NCBI RefSeq assembly: GCF_006265095.1
Contig: NZ_VCNK01000018.1
Span: 62,001 to 126,000, forward strand
Direction of reading: 5' to 3'
Source of the DNA: Phaeobacter sp. B1627
GTDB taxonomy: Bacteria; Pseudomonadota; Alphaproteobacteria; Rhodobacterales; Rhodobacteraceae
DNA length: 64,000 nucleotides
Shown here: piece by piece, positions 17,707 through 27,514 of the stretch
Numbering within the stretch: position 1 is the stretch's first letter
Layout: the number at the start of each line of letters is the position of its first letter
Notes under the pieces: generated by a model
Database searches by the model: none
What the model saw: the letters and a program-made list of their open reading frames with translations, nothing else
What the model was told of the DNA's origin: nothing
Program-made: the position numbers and the translations under genes

Positions 17707-18107
17707 GCTGCGTCGGAATAGTCTGTCGATCATTGGTTTTGCCAAGCGGTGTCGCACCCCGATGGGGCGCGACGCTGTATCTGGTGATTTGCAGCTGCAA
17801 ATCCCCGGGGTGAGGGATTGCGCTTTGCTCTGCAAATCGCGGTGGCAGGCTGCGCCTCCGGCGCGGCCTGCCCGGCCCAAGGGCCACGTAGGCATTTCAA
17901 TGCAGGCGGGGTGCGCGGGAGAGCCCGGCCCTTGGCGGCGCTGTGACCTGCCGGGAGGGGGCTTTGGGAGCTGCAGCACCGGCTGGGGGCTTGACGGATC
18001 GCCTTTGATCGGCTCATAAATGAACAAGTGTTCAATAACGGGTGAGACTCGACCGCTGGGGTTGGAAACGGCCACCTGAACATGGGCTCTCGGGAGGAGA
18101 TACGCAG
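17707..18107. other. Hairpin-rich intergenic region upstream of the leucine operon
   Basis: About 400 bases without a convincing gene. It contains three secondary-structure elements: an imperfect stem at 17751-17773 (GTCGC/GCGAC and CCCC/GGGG), a perfect 18-bp palindrome at 17786-17803 (GATTTGCAGCTGCAAATC), and a 13-bp stem with loop TCC at 17844-17872. The last 90 bases hold the presumed promoter and the inverted repeat TGAACA-AG-TGTTCA before ivd. Confidence 0.6.
18021..18034. promoter_or_regulatory. Candidate operator upstream of ivd
   Basis: A perfect inverted repeat TGAACA-AG-TGTTCA lies 74 bases before the ivd ATG, in the stretch where the promoter of the leucine operon should be. Its size and symmetry suit a TetR-type regulator. 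No regulator gene is adjacent, so the binding protein is unknown. Confidence 0.45.
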
Positions 18108-19271
18108 ATGTTCAACGCAAGCATGACATTCGATCTGGGTGAAGACGTGAACGCGCTGCGCGATATGGTGCACCGCTGGGCGCAGGATCGCGTCAAGCCG
18201 ATGGCGCAGGAGATTGACCAGACCAACGAATTCCCAGCCGAGCTCTGGCAGGAAATGGGCGAGTTGGGGCTCCTGGGCATAACCGTGGATGAGGAATTCG
18301 GCGGTGCGGGCATGAGTTACCTTGCCCATACTGTCGCGGTGGAGGAAATCGCGCGGGCCTCGGCCTCGGTGGCGCTGTCCTACGGGGCCCACTCCAACCT
18401 CTGCGTCAATCAGATCAAGCTCAATGGCACTGCGGAGCAGAAGGCGAAATATCTGCCGCGACTTATCTCCGGCGAGCATGTGGGCGCCTTGGCGATGTCA
18501 GAGGCCGGGGCGGGATCTGACGTTGTTTCTATGGCGTTGCGGGCTGAAAAGCGAAATGATCGCTATGTGTTGAACGGTACCAAATACTGGATCACCAATG
18601 GTCCGGATGCGGACACGCTGGTGGTCTATGCCAAGACCGACCCGGAGGCCGGTTCCAAGGGTATGACGGCGTTTCTGATCGAGAAGGCTTTCAAGGGATT
18701 TTCCACCTCGGCCCATTTCGACAAGCTGGGGATGCGGGGATCGAACACGGCTGAACTGGTGTTCGAGGATGTCGAGGTCCCATTTGAGAACGTGCTGGGC
18801 GAGGAAGGCAAGGGCGTGCGGGTGCTGATGTCGGGTCTCGACTACGAGCGGGTGGTGCTGGCGGGGATCGGCACTGGTATCATGGCCTCCTGCATGGATG
18901 AGATGATGCCCTATATGGCTGAGCGTCGGCAATTCGGCCAGCCGATCGGGAATTTTCAGCTGATGCAGGGCAAGATCGCGGATATGTATACGGCGATGAA
19001 CTCTGCCCGGGCCTATGTTTATGAGGTCGCGAAGGCCTGTGACACGGGAACGGTGACCCGTCAGGATGCCGCGGCCTGCTGTCTCTACGCGTCGGAAGTG
19101 GCGATGACGCAGGCGCATCAGGCCGTGCAGGCCTTCGGTGGGGCTGGCTATCTGAGCGACAATCCGGTTGGCCGCATCTTCCGCGATGCCAAGTTGATGG
19201 AGATCGGAGCGGGCACGTCGGAAATCCGGCGCATGTTGATCGGGCGCGAACTGATGACGCATATGGGCTGA
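18108..19271 (+). CDS. ivd: Isovaleryl-CoA dehydrogenase
   Basis: A 387-residue FAD-dependent acyl-CoA dehydrogenase that oxidises isovaleryl-CoA to 3-methylcrotonyl-CoA in leucine breakdown, passing electrons to ETF. Family signatures are visible: [71 protein letters not shown] and the C-terminal [19 protein letters not shown] plus [10 protein letters not shown]. Assignment to isovaleryl-CoA rather than other acyl-CoAs rests on its position ahead of mccB-mccA-HMG-CoA lyase. The ATG at 18108 follows GGGAGGAGATACGCAG. It is the first gene of the operon. Confidence 0.93.
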   Translation: MFNASMTFDLGEDVNALRDMVHRWAQDRVKPMAQEIDQTNEFPAELWQEMGELGLLGITVDEEFGGAGMSYLAHTVAVEEIARASASVALSYGAHSNLCVNQIKLNGTAEQKAKYLPRLISGEHVGALAMSEAGAGSDVVSMALRAEKRNDRYVLNGTKYWITNGPDADTLVVYAKTDPEAGSKGMTAFLIEKAFKGFSTSAHFDKLGMRGSNTAELVFEDVEVPFENVLGEEGKGVRVLMSGLDYERVVLAGIGTGIMASCMDEMMPYMAERRQFGQPIGNFQLMQGKIADMYTAMNSARAYVYEVAKACDTGTVTRQDAAACCLYASEVAMTQAHQAVQAFGGAGYLSDNPVGRIFRDAKLMEIGAGTSEIRRMLIGRELMTHMG

Positions 19272-19427
19272 TCTGGCCGGGCCCGCAGGCGCCGCGCCGG
19301 GGGCACCATTCCCCTACGCCGCGCCGGGAGGGCCTGCGGAGCGAGGGGACCGATCTGATCTGAAGGAATGGCGTCCGGCGGTGCACGGCTGGTGCAAATG
19401 GAGCCTGGAGCGTGGAGGGGCGGAGAT

Positions 19428-20957
19428 ATGACCGAGAGACAGGCGAGCCCTGGGCTGACGGAGGCGGGCGCGTGGATCCTGCCGGAGCGTTTGAACATGT
19501 CGGCGCAAGTGCTGGACCACCCACGCCACGATCTGGCGGTGATTGACCTCACCGGCAGCGTGCGACGGGATGTCAGCTTTGGCGAACTGAGCGATATGGT
19601 CGATGGCCTTGCCCGGATGCTGCAGACCAAAGTCCTGCCCGGAGATCGTGTCGGGGTGTTGCTCAGCCAGTCGCCATGGTGCGCGGCGGCGCATCTTGCC
19701 ATATGGAAGATAGGCGCGGTGTCGGTGCCCTTGTTCAAATTGTTCAAGCACGATGCCCTGGCCAGCCGGATCGGGGATGCCGGTGCGGAATATGTGCTGA
19801 CCGACCGGGAGGGCGCGGTGCAGCTCGGTGATCTGGCGCGGCCGCTGCTTGCGGCTGAGGTCGGGATCGCGGGAGAGGCCGCGCCCTTTGCGCAGACCGG
19901 TCCCGACGATCCGGCCGTACTGATCTACACCTCCGGCACGACCGGCACACCCAAGGGGGCCCTGCATGGCCATCGGGTGCTGACCGGGCATCTGCCGGGT
20001 GTTTCGATGAGCCATGATCATCTCGGCCAGCCAGGAGACTGTCTGTGGACGCCTGCGGATTGGGCCTGGATCGGGGGGCTGTTCGACGTCGCCATGCCGG
20101 GGCTTGCGCTGGGCGTGCCGGTGGTGGCGGCGCGGCTCGACAAGTTCACGGCGGACACCTGCGCCGACGTGATTGCAGCGGCGGGCGTCCGCAACGTGTT
20201 TTTTCCGCCCACAGCCCTGCGCATGCTGAAAGCGGCGGGGCAGGGGCTTCACGGTCTACGTTCTGTTGCCTCCGGCGGAGAGCCCCTGGGCGCGGAGATG
20301 CTCGCTTGGGGCCGGCAGGCGCTGGGCGTGACCATCAACGAATTCTATGGCCAGACCGAATGCAATATGACCGTCTCTTCCTGCGCGGCGGCGTTTCCGG
20401 TGCGGCCTGGCTGTATTGGCCAGCCGGTGCCGGGACATGTGGTGGAGGTGATCGACGATGCGGGACACCCGACCCGGGCCGAGGGCGACGTGGCCGTGCT
20501 GCGCGGCTCTGCCGCGATGATGCTGGCCTATTGGAACCGGCCCGAAGCCACCGCCGAAAAGTTTCGTGGCGACTGGATGGTGACCGGCGACCGTGGGATC
20601 TGGGAGGATGGCTATCTGCGCTTTGTCGGGCGCGAGGATGACGTGATCACCTCGGCCGGATATCGCATCGGCCCCTCTGAAATCGAGGACTGCCTGATGA
20701 CCCACCCCGCCGTCGCGACGGTTGGTGTGGTGGGCAAACCCGACCCTCTCCGGACGGAGATCGTCAAGGCCTATGTGGTGCTGAAACCCGGTGCCGAGGC
20801 CAGCAGCCAGGCGCTGCAGGACTATGTGAAAACCCGTCTTGCCACCTATTCCTACCCGCGTGAGATCGCATTTCTCGATGCATTGCCGATGACCGTCACG
20901 GGCAAGGTGATCCGCAGGGAGCTGAAGCTGCGGGCTACGGCAGAGGTGCCGACATGA
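19428..20957 (+). CDS. AMP-dependent acyl-CoA synthetase
   Basis: A 509-residue ANL-superfamily ligase that activates a carboxylic acid to its CoA thioester. The P-loop is [16 protein letters not shown], followed by [45 protein letters not shown] and the catalytic lysine in [10 protein letters not shown]. It is shorter than acetyl-CoA synthetase, and the leucine-operon context suggests isovalerate, another short branched acid, or acetoacetate as substrate; sequence alone does not decide. The ATG at 19428 has GGAGGGGCGGAG upstream. Its stop overlaps the start of a 27-codon ORF that leads into mccB. Confidence 0.87.
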   Translation: MTERQASPGLTEAGAWILPERLNMSAQVLDHPRHDLAVIDLTGSVRRDVSFGELSDMVDGLARMLQTKVLPGDRVGVLLSQSPWCAAAHLAIWKIGAVSVPLFKLFKHDALASRIGDAGAEYVLTDREGAVQLGDLARPLLAAEVGIAGEAAPFAQTGPDDPAVLIYTSGTTGTPKGALHGHRVLTGHLPGVSMSHDHLGQPGDCLWTPADWAWIGGLFDVAMPGLALGVPVVAARLDKFTADTCADVIAAAGVRNVFFPPTALRMLKAAGQGLHGLRSVASGGEPLGAEMLAWGRQALGVTINEFYGQTECNMTVSSCAAAFPVRPGCIGQPVPGHVVEVIDDAGHPTRAEGDVAVLRGSAAMMLAYWNRPEATAEKFRGDWMVTGDRGIWEDGYLRFVGREDDVITSAGYRIGPSEIEDCLMTHPAVATVGVVGKPDPLRTEIVKAYVVLKPGAEASSQALQDYVKTRLATYSYPREIAFLDALPMTVTGKVIRRELKLRATAEVPT

Positions 20958-21037
20958 CCGGATTGCCCGCCCTGCGACCCTGCGCCCAAACACCGCTGAC
21001 ACTGCCTGCCAACTCCAAAAGGATGCCGCACTCATGA
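20954..21037 (+). CDS. Possible 27-residue coupling peptide
   Basis: A short ORF starts inside the stop of the acyl-CoA synthetase (ATGA) and ends inside the start of mccB (again ATGA), with no base left over. The peptide ([10 protein letters not shown] then [10 protein letters not shown]) has no recognisable feature. It may only pass ribosomes from one gene to the next, or be chance. Confidence 0.25.
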   Translation: MTGLPALRPCAQTPLTLPANSKRMPHS

Positions 21038-22638
21038 TACTTCACTCCAAGGCGATGCCGTCCTCCGAGGGCTTCAAACAGAACGTCACTTCCCATCTCG
21101 AAGCGCTGGCGGAGGTTTCGGCCGTCGCAGAGGCGGCGCGGATGGGCGGCGGCGAAGCCTCGCGCGCGCGTCACGAAAGCCGGGGCAAGATGCTGCCGAG
21201 ACGGCGCGTGGCCAACCTGTTGGATGCGGGCTCGCCCTTCCTTGAAATCGGCGCGACTGCGGCATTCGGGATGTATGATGACGCCGCTCCGGCGGCCGGG
21301 GTGATCGCGGGCATCGGCCGGGTGGAAGGGCAGGAGGTCATGGTGGTCTGCAACGATGCCACTGTGAAGGGCGGCACTTATTTCCCGATGACGGTGAAGA
21401 AACACCTCCGGGCGCAGGAAATCGCGGCGGAGAACAATCTCCCCTGCGTCTATCTCGTGGATTCAGGCGGCGCGAACCTGCCGCAACAGGATGAGGTCTT
21501 TCCGGACCGGGATCACTTTGGCCGCATCTTCTATAATCAGGCGCGGATGTCGGCCCGGGGCATCCCGCAGATCGCCGTGGTCATGGGCTCCTGCACGGCA
21601 GGCGGCGCATATGTGCCCGCGATGTCGGATGTCACCATCATCGTCAAGGACCAGGGCACGATCTTCCTCGCGGGCCCGCCGCTGGTCAAGGCGGCCACCG
21701 GCGAGGTGGTCTCGGCCGAGGATCTGGGCGGCGGCGATGTGCACACGCGGCTCTCGGGGGTGGCGGATTATCTGGCCGAGGACGACGCCCATGCGCTGGC
21801 CCTGGCACGCCGCGCGGTCAGCCATCTCAATCGCCGCAAACCCGACGGCGTCAACTGGCAAAGCCCGGAAGACCCGGCCTACGACCCCGAAGAGATCCTC
21901 GGCGTGGTGCCGGGTGACCTGCGCACCCCCTATGACATCCGCGAAGTCATCGCGCGGCTGGTGGACGGGTCCCGCTTCGACGAGTTCAAACCGAGGTTCG
22001 GCGAAACGCTGGTCACCGGCTTTGCCCATGTCAAAGGCTGCCCCGTCGGGATCGTCGCCAACAATGGCGTGTTGTTTTCCGAGGCCGCCCAGAAAGGCGC
22101 GCATTTCGTCGAACTGTGTTCCCAGCGCAAAATCCCGCTGGTGTTCCTGCAGAATATCACGGGCTTCATGGTCGGCCGCAAATACGAAAACGAAGGCATC
22201 GCCCGCCATGGAGCGAAAATGGTGACGGCGGTGGCCTCCACCAATGTGCCCAAAATCACGATGCTGGTGGGCGGCTCCTTCGGAGCGGGAAACTACGGCA
22301 TGGCCGGGCGCGCCTACAGCCCCCGGTTCCTCTGGACCTGGCCCAATTCCCGGATTTCGGTCATGGGGGGCGAGCAGGCGGCCGGGGTGCTCGCGACGGT
22401 CAAACGCGACGCCATCGAACGCCAGGGCGGCGAGTGGAGCGCCGAGGCGGAGGCGAAATTCAAACAACCCACCATCGATATGTTCGCCGAACAGAGCCAC
22501 CCGCTCTATGCCTCCGCCCGGCTCTGGGACGATGGCATCATCGACCCGCGCAAATCCCGGGACGTGCTGTCGCTGTCGCTCTCGGCGGCTCTCAATGCAC
22601 CGATCGAGGATACCCGCTTTGGCGTTTTCCGGATGTGA
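21034..22638 (+). CDS. mccB: Methylcrotonyl-CoA carboxylase, carboxyltransferase (beta) subunit
   Basis: A 534-residue carboxyltransferase subunit that moves CO2 from carboxybiotin on MccA to 3-methylcrotonyl-CoA, giving 3-methylglutaconyl-CoA. The crotonase-like N- and C-terminal domains are both present: [55 protein letters not shown], then [30 protein letters not shown] and [26 protein letters not shown] and GANLPQQ favour MCC over propionyl-CoA carboxylase. The start overlaps the upstream 27-codon ORF. Confidence 0.95.
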   Translation: MILHSKAMPSSEGFKQNVTSHLEALAEVSAVAEAARMGGGEASRARHESRGKMLPRRRVANLLDAGSPFLEIGATAAFGMYDDAAPAAGVIAGIGRVEGQEVMVVCNDATVKGGTYFPMTVKKHLRAQEIAAENNLPCVYLVDSGGANLPQQDEVFPDRDHFGRIFYNQARMSARGIPQIAVVMGSCTAGGAYVPAMSDVTIIVKDQGTIFLAGPPLVKAATGEVVSAEDLGGGDVHTRLSGVADYLAEDDAHALALARRAVSHLNRRKPDGVNWQSPEDPAYDPEEILGVVPGDLRTPYDIREVIARLVDGSRFDEFKPRFGETLVTGFAHVKGCPVGIVANNGVLFSEAAQKGAHFVELCSQRKIPLVFLQNITGFMVGRKYENEGIARHGAKMVTAVASTNVPKITMLVGGSFGAGNYGMAGRAYSPRFLWTWPNSRISVMGGEQAAGVLATVKRDAIERQGGEWSAEAEAKFKQPTIDMFAEQSHPLYASARLWDDGIIDPRKSRDVLSLSLSAALNAPIEDTRFGVFRM

Positions 22639-22649
22639 CCTCGCGGGTT

Positions 22650-22700
22650 TCATCTTTTTGAAAATATCTCGGGGGTCCGGGGGCAGAGCCCCCGGTCCGA
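22650..22700. repeat. Roseobacter-type intergenic element between mccB and mccA
   Basis: The gap holds TTTCATCTTTTTGAAAATAT followed by CTCGGGGGT and an 8-bp hairpin (CCGGGGGC-AGA-GCCCCCGG, 22677-22695). From memory this AT block plus GC hairpin recurs in many Rhodobacteraceae intergenic regions. Only one copy is in this window. Confidence 0.5.
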
Positions 22701-22724
22701 CGTTCCAGACAAAGGACCAGCCCC

Positions 22725-24671
22725 ATGTTCCACAAGATCCTGATTGCAAATCGCGGCGAAATCGCGTGCCGTGTCATTGAAACCGCGCGACGTCTCGGCG
22801 TGCGCACGGTGGCGGTATATTCCGATGCCGACCGAAATGCGAAACACGTCGCCATGGCGGACGAAGCAGTGCAGATCGGCCATGGCCCGGCGCCGGCCGA
22901 CAGCTACCTGCTGGCGGATGAAATTCTGGCGGCGGCAAAACTGACCGGGGCCGAAGGGATCCACCCCGGCTACGGGTTTCTCTCTGAAAACCCCGATTTC
23001 GTCGACAAGGTCGAGGCCGCTGGTCTGGCCTTCATCGGCCCTTCCGCCGCGGCGATCCGGGCCATGGGGCTCAAGGATGCCGCCAAGGCCCTGATGGAGG
23101 AGGCGGGCGTGCCGGTGGTGCCGGGCTATCATGGTCGCAGGCAGGATGCAGACTTCCTCGCCGAAGAGGCCGGGCGCATCGGCTACCCCGTTCTGATCAA
23201 GGCGGTGGCGGGCGGAGGCGGTAAGGGCATGCGCCTCGTCGAAGACGCGGCGCAATTCGCCGATGCGCTGGCCAGCGCGCAGGGCGAGGCGACAACCGCC
23301 TTCGGAAATCCGGCGGTTCTGATCGAGAAATACATTCAGAAACCCCGCCATATCGAGGTGCAGGTCTTTGGCGACGGCACTTCGGCGGTTCATCTTTTCG
23401 AACGGGATTGTTCCCTGCAGCGCCGCCATCAGAAGGTGATCGAGGAAGCCCCGGCCCCGGGCATGACCCGCGAGATGCGCTCTGCCATGGGGGACGCGGC
23501 GGTGCGCGCGGCCGAGGCCATCGGATATGCCGGCGCAGGCACCGTGGAATTCATCGTCGACGGAGCAGACGGCCTGCGCACCGATGGCTTCTGGTTCATG
23601 GAAATGAACACCCGGCTGCAGGTCGAACATCCGGTGACCGAAGCAATCACCGGTGTCGATCTGGTGGAATGGCAGCTTCGGGTGGCCGCGGGCGAGGGGC
23701 TGCCCTCGCGGCAGGAGGATCTGCATATCACGGGGCACGCCTTCGAGGCCCGTCTCTATGCCGAGGACGTGCCAAAAGGGTTCCTGCCTGCAACCGGAAC
23801 CCTGTCGCACCTGACCTTTCCCGACGGGGTGCGCGCCGACAGTGGCGTCCGCGCCGGAGATACCATCAGCCCCTGGTACGATCCGATGATCGCAAAGGTG
23901 ATCGTGCATGGCCCCACGCGCGGGGCGGCGCTGCGACAGCTCGATGATGCGCTGGCGCGCACCCAGGTGGCGGGCACGGTGACAAATCTGGCCTTCCTGG
24001 GCGCGCTGGCCCGGCACCGGGGCTTTGCGGCGGGAAACGTGGATACCGGCCTGATTGCGCGCGACCTCGACAGTCTTGCCGCCGCGCCTGAACCTGCGGT
24101 CGCGCATAAAGTGGCCGCCGCCATGGTGGCGCTTGATCTGGTCACGCCGCATCCGGAAACGGGCTTCACCCTCTGGGCGGATCTGCAGCGGTCGGTCACC
24201 CTTGCCTGGCAGGGCACGCCCTTTGAGGCCATGGTGGCGGTCAACGGGCCGCACGCGCAGACCTGGACCATCGGCGAGGATCGCGTCCGCGCGGTTCGGC
24301 TCGCCCATGGCTGGCAGATCGGCGACCTCGGCATGCCTGCTGTGGCGCGGGCGGGCGATCAGATCACGGTCTTTGACCGCTACGGCCTGACATTCACCGT
24401 TGCCGATCCGCTGGACCGCGATGCCGGTGCCTTGGGCGATGGCAACCTGATCGAGGCGCCGATGCCCGGTCTGGTCAAGGCGATCTTTGCCACTGTCGGG
24501 CAGGAGGTGAAGGAGGGCGACCGTCTGGCCATATTGGAAGCCATGAAGATGGAGCACTCTCTTTTGGCTGCGCGTGATGGCACCGTTGCGGAAATCCTTG
24601 CGCAAACGGGCGATCAGGTGGAGGCTGGGGCAGCGCTGGTGCGGCTTGAGGAGGCCGGGACCGGCGCCTAA
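22725..24671 (+). CDS. mccA: Methylcrotonyl-CoA carboxylase, biotin carboxylase/BCCP (alpha) subunit
   Basis: A 648-residue biotin-dependent subunit that carboxylates its own biotin with ATP and bicarbonate. Order of domains: biotin carboxylase (KILIANRGEIACRV, HPGYGFLSENPDF, ATP-grasp KAVAGGGGKGMR near 165, RDCSLQRRHQKVIEEAPAP, EMNTRLQVEHPVTE), a linking domain, and C-terminal BCCP with the biotinyl lysine K608 in EAMKMEH. The length and order fit MccA. It needs BirA, which is encoded at 43.6 kb. An 86-bp gap with a repeat element separates it from mccB. Confidence 0.95.
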   Translation: MFHKILIANRGEIACRVIETARRLGVRTVAVYSDADRNAKHVAMADEAVQIGHGPAPADSYLLADEILAAAKLTGAEGIHPGYGFLSENPDFVDKVEAAGLAFIGPSAAAIRAMGLKDAAKALMEEAGVPVVPGYHGRRQDADFLAEEAGRIGYPVLIKAVAGGGGKGMRLVEDAAQFADALASAQGEATTAFGNPAVLIEKYIQKPRHIEVQVFGDGTSAVHLFERDCSLQRRHQKVIEEAPAPGMTREMRSAMGDAAVRAAEAIGYAGAGTVEFIVDGADGLRTDGFWFMEMNTRLQVEHPVTEAITGVDLVEWQLRVAAGEGLPSRQEDLHITGHAFEARLYAEDVPKGFLPATGTLSHLTFPDGVRADSGVRAGDTISPWYDPMIAKVIVHGPTRGAALRQLDDALARTQVAGTVTNLAFLGALARHRGFAAGNVDTGLIARDLDSLAAAPEPAVAHKVAAAMVALDLVTPHPETGFTLWADLQRSVTLAWQGTPFEAMVAVNGPHAQTWTIGEDRVRAVRLAHGWQIGDLGMPAVARAGDQITVFDRYGLTFTVADPLDRDAGALGDGNLIEAPMPGLVKAIFATVGQEVKEGDRLAILEAMKMEHSLLAARDGTVAEILAQTGDQVEAGAALVRLEEAGTGA

Positions 24672-24687
24672 CGGGAGGAGTGTGAAC

Positions 24688-25554
24688 ATGAAAGACTGCG
24701 TCGAGATTTATGAAGTGGGCCCGCGCGACGGGCTGCAGAATGAAAAGCGCGACATTTCAGTGGCGCAGAAGGTGGCGCTGGTGGATTGCCTGAGCCGCGC
24801 CGGGTTCTCGCGCATCGAAGTGGCGAGCTTTGTCTCTCCCAAATGGGTGCCGCAGATGGCAGGCAGCCGCGACGTGCTGCAGGGTATCACCAAGGCCAAG
24901 GGCGTGCGCTACGCGGCGCTGACGCCGAACATGCGCGGATATGAGGATGCGCGCGCTGCGGGTGCTGATGAGATCGCCATCTTTGCCTCCGCGTCGGAAG
25001 GATTTTCCCAAGCCAACATAAATGCCTCCATCGAGGAGAGCATCGACCGGTTTGCGCCGATTCTGGAAGCCGCCCGTCATATCGATCTGCCGGTGCGCGG
25101 CTATGTGTCCTGCGTGACCGACTGTCCCTATGACGGCGCAACCGCACCAGAGCGCGTGGCCAGCGTCGCGGACCGGCTGTTTTCCATGGGCTGCTATGAA
25201 ATCTCATTGGGCGACACCCTGGGCAAGGCTACGCCCGACAGCACCGCGCGGATGCTGATGGCGGTCAAGGAAGCGGTGCCGGTGACCCGGCTTGCGGGAC
25301 ATTTTCATGATACCAACGGGCGCGCGCTGGACAATATCGATGCTGCGCTTGCGCTTGGGGTGCGGGTGTTCGATGCGGCGGTTGGCGGCCTTGGTGGCTG
25401 CCCGTTCGCACCCGGAGCCGCCGGAAACGTCGCCACCGAGGCTGTGCATGCACATCTGACCCGGCTTGGCTATGAAACGGGGCTTGATGCGGCGGTACTG
25501 CAGGAGGCTGCCGCGATGGCGCAGGCCCTGAGGCCGGTCTCTGCGGACGCCTGA
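24688..25554 (+). CDS. mvaB: Hydroxymethylglutaryl-CoA lyase
   Basis: A 288-residue TIM-barrel lyase that splits HMG-CoA into acetoacetate and acetyl-CoA, the last step of leucine degradation. The N-terminal GPRDGLQNEK motif contains the metal and substrate residues; the signature VGGLGGCPFAPGAAGNVATE carries the catalytic C238; metal-binding HFHDTNG lies before it. The ATG at 24688 has GGGAGGAG seven bases upstream; the GTG at 24682 is too close to that site. It overlaps nothing and is followed after 28 bases by the enoyl-CoA hydratase. Confidence 0.95.
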   Translation: MKDCVEIYEVGPRDGLQNEKRDISVAQKVALVDCLSRAGFSRIEVASFVSPKWVPQMAGSRDVLQGITKAKGVRYAALTPNMRGYEDARAAGADEIAIFASASEGFSQANINASIEESIDRFAPILEAARHIDLPVRGYVSCVTDCPYDGATAPERVASVADRLFSMGCYEISLGDTLGKATPDSTARMLMAVKEAVPVTRLAGHFHDTNGRALDNIDAALALGVRVFDAAVGGLGGCPFAPGAAGNVATEAVHAHLTRLGYETGLDAAVLQEAAAMAQALRPVSADA

Positions 25555-25582
25555 ACCCGATCTGTCACGAAGGACATTCCCC

Positions 25583-26368
25583 ATGTACGACACCCTCGAT
25601 CTGACCTGCGATGACCGCGGTGTCGCGACCCTGACGCTCAACCGTCCCGACAAGCACAACGCGATGTCGGGGCAGATGCTGCAGGAGCTGCAGGCGGCCG
25701 CCCGTGCGCTGGCGGCGGACAGATCCGTGCGGGTGGTGGTTCTGACCGGCGCGGGCAAGAGCTTCTGCGCCGGGGGGGACCTGACCTGGATGCAGGCACA
25801 GATGCAGGCCGACGCCGAGACACGTGCGCGCGAGGCGCGGGTACTGGCCGAGATGCTGAACCTTCTCAATCTGTTGCCACAGCCGCTCATCGGGCGGTTG
25901 CAGGGCAATGCGTTCGGCGGCGGTGTCGGCATGGCCTCGGTCTGTGATGTGGCGATCGGCGCGGATCATCTGAAGATGGGGCTGACAGAGACCCGGCTGG
26001 GGCTGATCCCGGCCACCATCGGCCCCTATGTGATCGCCCGCATGGGCGAGGCCCGGGCGCGGCGGGTTTTCATGTCGGCGCGGCTTTTCGGGGCGGGCGA
26101 AGCGGTGGATCTGGGGCTGCTGGCGCGGGCGGTTCCCGCCGACTCACTTGATGCCGAAGTCGAAGCAGAGGTGCGTCCGTACCTTGATTGCGCGCCCGGC
26201 GCGGTCGCAGAAGCCAAGGCTCTGGCCCGCGCGCTGGGGCCAAAGATCGATAAATCCGTAATCGATTTAACCATTTCTGCTTTGGTTACCAGATGGGAAA
26301 GCCCCGAGGCGGAAGAGGGCATCGGCGCCTTCTTTGAAAAACGGCGCCCGTTCTGGCAAGGTAAATAA
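25583..26368 (+). CDS. Enoyl-CoA hydratase/isomerase, probable methylglutaconyl-CoA hydratase
   Basis: A 261-residue crotonase-fold protein. The oxyanion-hole segments are visible as NRPDKHNAMSGQML with AGGDLTWM and as GNAFGGGVGMASVCDVAIG; the glutamate-bearing TETRLGLIPATIGPYV follows. In this operon the missing step is hydration of 3-methylglutaconyl-CoA to HMG-CoA, so that role is inferred from context; the fold alone fits many enoyl-CoA hydratases. It is the last gene of the leucine operon. About 240 bases separate it from nuoA, so I treat it as the operon end, though no strong terminator is visible. Confidence 0.88.
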   Translation: MYDTLDLTCDDRGVATLTLNRPDKHNAMSGQMLQELQAAARALAADRSVRVVVLTGAGKSFCAGGDLTWMQAQMQADAETRAREARVLAEMLNLLNLLPQPLIGRLQGNAFGGGVGMASVCDVAIGADHLKMGLTETRLGLIPATIGPYVIARMGEARARRVFMSARLFGAGEAVDLGLLARAVPADSLDAEVEAEVRPYLDCAPGAVAEAKALARALGPKIDKSVIDLTISALVTRWESPEAEEGIGAFFEKRRPFWQGK

Positions 26369-26509
26369 GGGCTTTTCAGCCCCCTGGGCACAGCACGTTT
26401 ACGCTCGTTTTTTGCGCATATAAATCCGACAAAAATCATAGGTTTTAAAGGTGTTGTTGCGTATCTGCGAGACAGTTGAACAAAGCGTTTCCCATTAACT
26501 CTGCCTTGG

Positions 26510-26538
26510 TTGACGGTGGTGGGGGACGGGAGTAGTAA
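26510..26538 (+). promoter_or_regulatory. Candidate nuo operon promoter
   Basis: TTGACG at 26510-26515 and TAGTAA at 26533-26538 are separated by exactly 17 bases, about 70 bases before the nuoA start. The -35 matches consensus at five of six positions, the -10 at only three. It is the best sigma-70-like match I find in the gap. Confidence 0.35.
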
Positions 26539-26608
26539 CGGCCCAAGTCAACACGCCAATTGACGGCGCGCGTGCAGGACATGCCGTGTGCGCGGAAAGG
26601 AGCCACTC

Positions 26609-26974
26609 GTGGAAGAGATGTTGCGGGAGTACCTCCCGATCCTGGTGTTTTTGGCCGTCGCAATCGGTCTTGGGCTAGTTCTTGTTCTGGCCGCAGTGAT
26701 TGTAGCGGTGCGCAACCCCGACCCCGAAAAAGTCAGCGCCTATGAATGTGGCTTCAACGCATTTGACGATGCGCGAATGAAGTTCGACGTGCGCTTTTAT
26801 CTGGTGTCTATCCTGTTCATCATTTTCGATCTGGAGATCGCCTTCCTGTTTCCCTGGGCCGTCGGCTTCAAGGATATCAGCGATGCGGGGTTCTGGTCGA
26901 TGATGGTGTTCCTCGGAGTGCTGACCATCGGCTTTGCCTATGAGTGGAAGAAGGGGGCGCTGGAATGGGAATGA
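26609..26974 (+). CDS. nuoA: NADH-quinone oxidoreductase subunit A
   Basis: A 121-residue membrane subunit of complex I with three transmembrane helices. The conserved loop [21 protein letters not shown] and the following [17 protein letters not shown] are the family signature. I place the start at GTG 26609 because GGAAAGGAG lies six or seven bases upstream; the first ATG, at 26618, would be too far from it. The protein then begins with [14 protein letters not shown], the usual Rhodobacter N-terminus. It opens the 17-kb nuo operon and its stop overlaps nuoB. Confidence 0.95.
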   Translation: MEEMLREYLPILVFLAVAIGLGLVLVLAAVIVAVRNPDPEKVSAYECGFNAFDDARMKFDVRFYLVSILFIIFDLEIAFLFPWAVGFKDISDAGFWSMMVFLGVLTIGFAYEWKKGALEWE

Positions 26975-27498
26975 TGACCGGGAGCAATACGGCGGGTGTC
27001 GACAAAGAGGTCGTCACCCAGGCGCTGAATGCGGAGCTGCAGGACAAAGGCTTCCTGCTGACCTCTGCCGAGGACATCATCAACTGGGCCCGGACCGGGT
27101 CGCTGCACTGGATGACATTCGGTCTGGCCTGCTGCGCCGTCGAGATGATGCATACCTCGATGCCGCGCTATGATGCGGAACGTTTTGGCATCGCGCCGCG
27201 CGCGTCGCCGCGCCAGTCTGACGTCATGATTGTTGCGGGGACGCTGACTAACAAGATGGCGCCGGCCCTGCGCAAGGTCTATGATCAGATGCCGGAGCCG
27301 CGCTATGTGATCTCGATGGGATCCTGCGCCAATGGGGGCGGCTATTACCACTACAGCTATTCGGTTGTGCGCGGCTGCGACCGGATCGTGCCGGTCGACA
27401 TCTACGTTCCCGGCTGCCCACCGACGGCCGAGGCGTTGCTGTATGGTCTGATGCAGTTGCAGCGCAAGATCCGCCGCACCGGCACTCTGGTACGCTAA
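26971..27498 (+). CDS. nuoB: NADH-quinone oxidoreductase subunit B
   Basis: A 175-residue peripheral-arm subunit carrying cluster N2, the last iron-sulfur centre before quinone. The tandem cysteine pair is in [12 protein letters not shown], with the other ligands in [19 protein letters not shown] and [15 protein letters not shown]. The start ATG overlaps the nuoA stop as ATGA; an ATG at 26965 is possible and adds two residues. Followed after 16 bases by nuoC with its own ribosome site. Confidence 0.96.
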   Translation: MMTGSNTAGVDKEVVTQALNAELQDKGFLLTSAEDIINWARTGSLHWMTFGLACCAVEMMHTSMPRYDAERFGIAPRASPRQSDVMIVAGTLTNKMAPALRKVYDQMPEPRYVISMGSCANGGGYYHYSYSVVRGCDRIVPVDIYVPGCPPTAEALLYGLMQLQRKIRRTGTLVR

Positions 27499-27514
27499 GG
27501 GGCAGGAGAGACAG

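Noticed and set aside
15490-18075. An 861-codon minus-strand frame opposite gph and the DegT aminotransferase
   Set aside because: No recognisable domains, low-complexity Arg/His/Pro sequence, and both genes on the plus strand are well supported.
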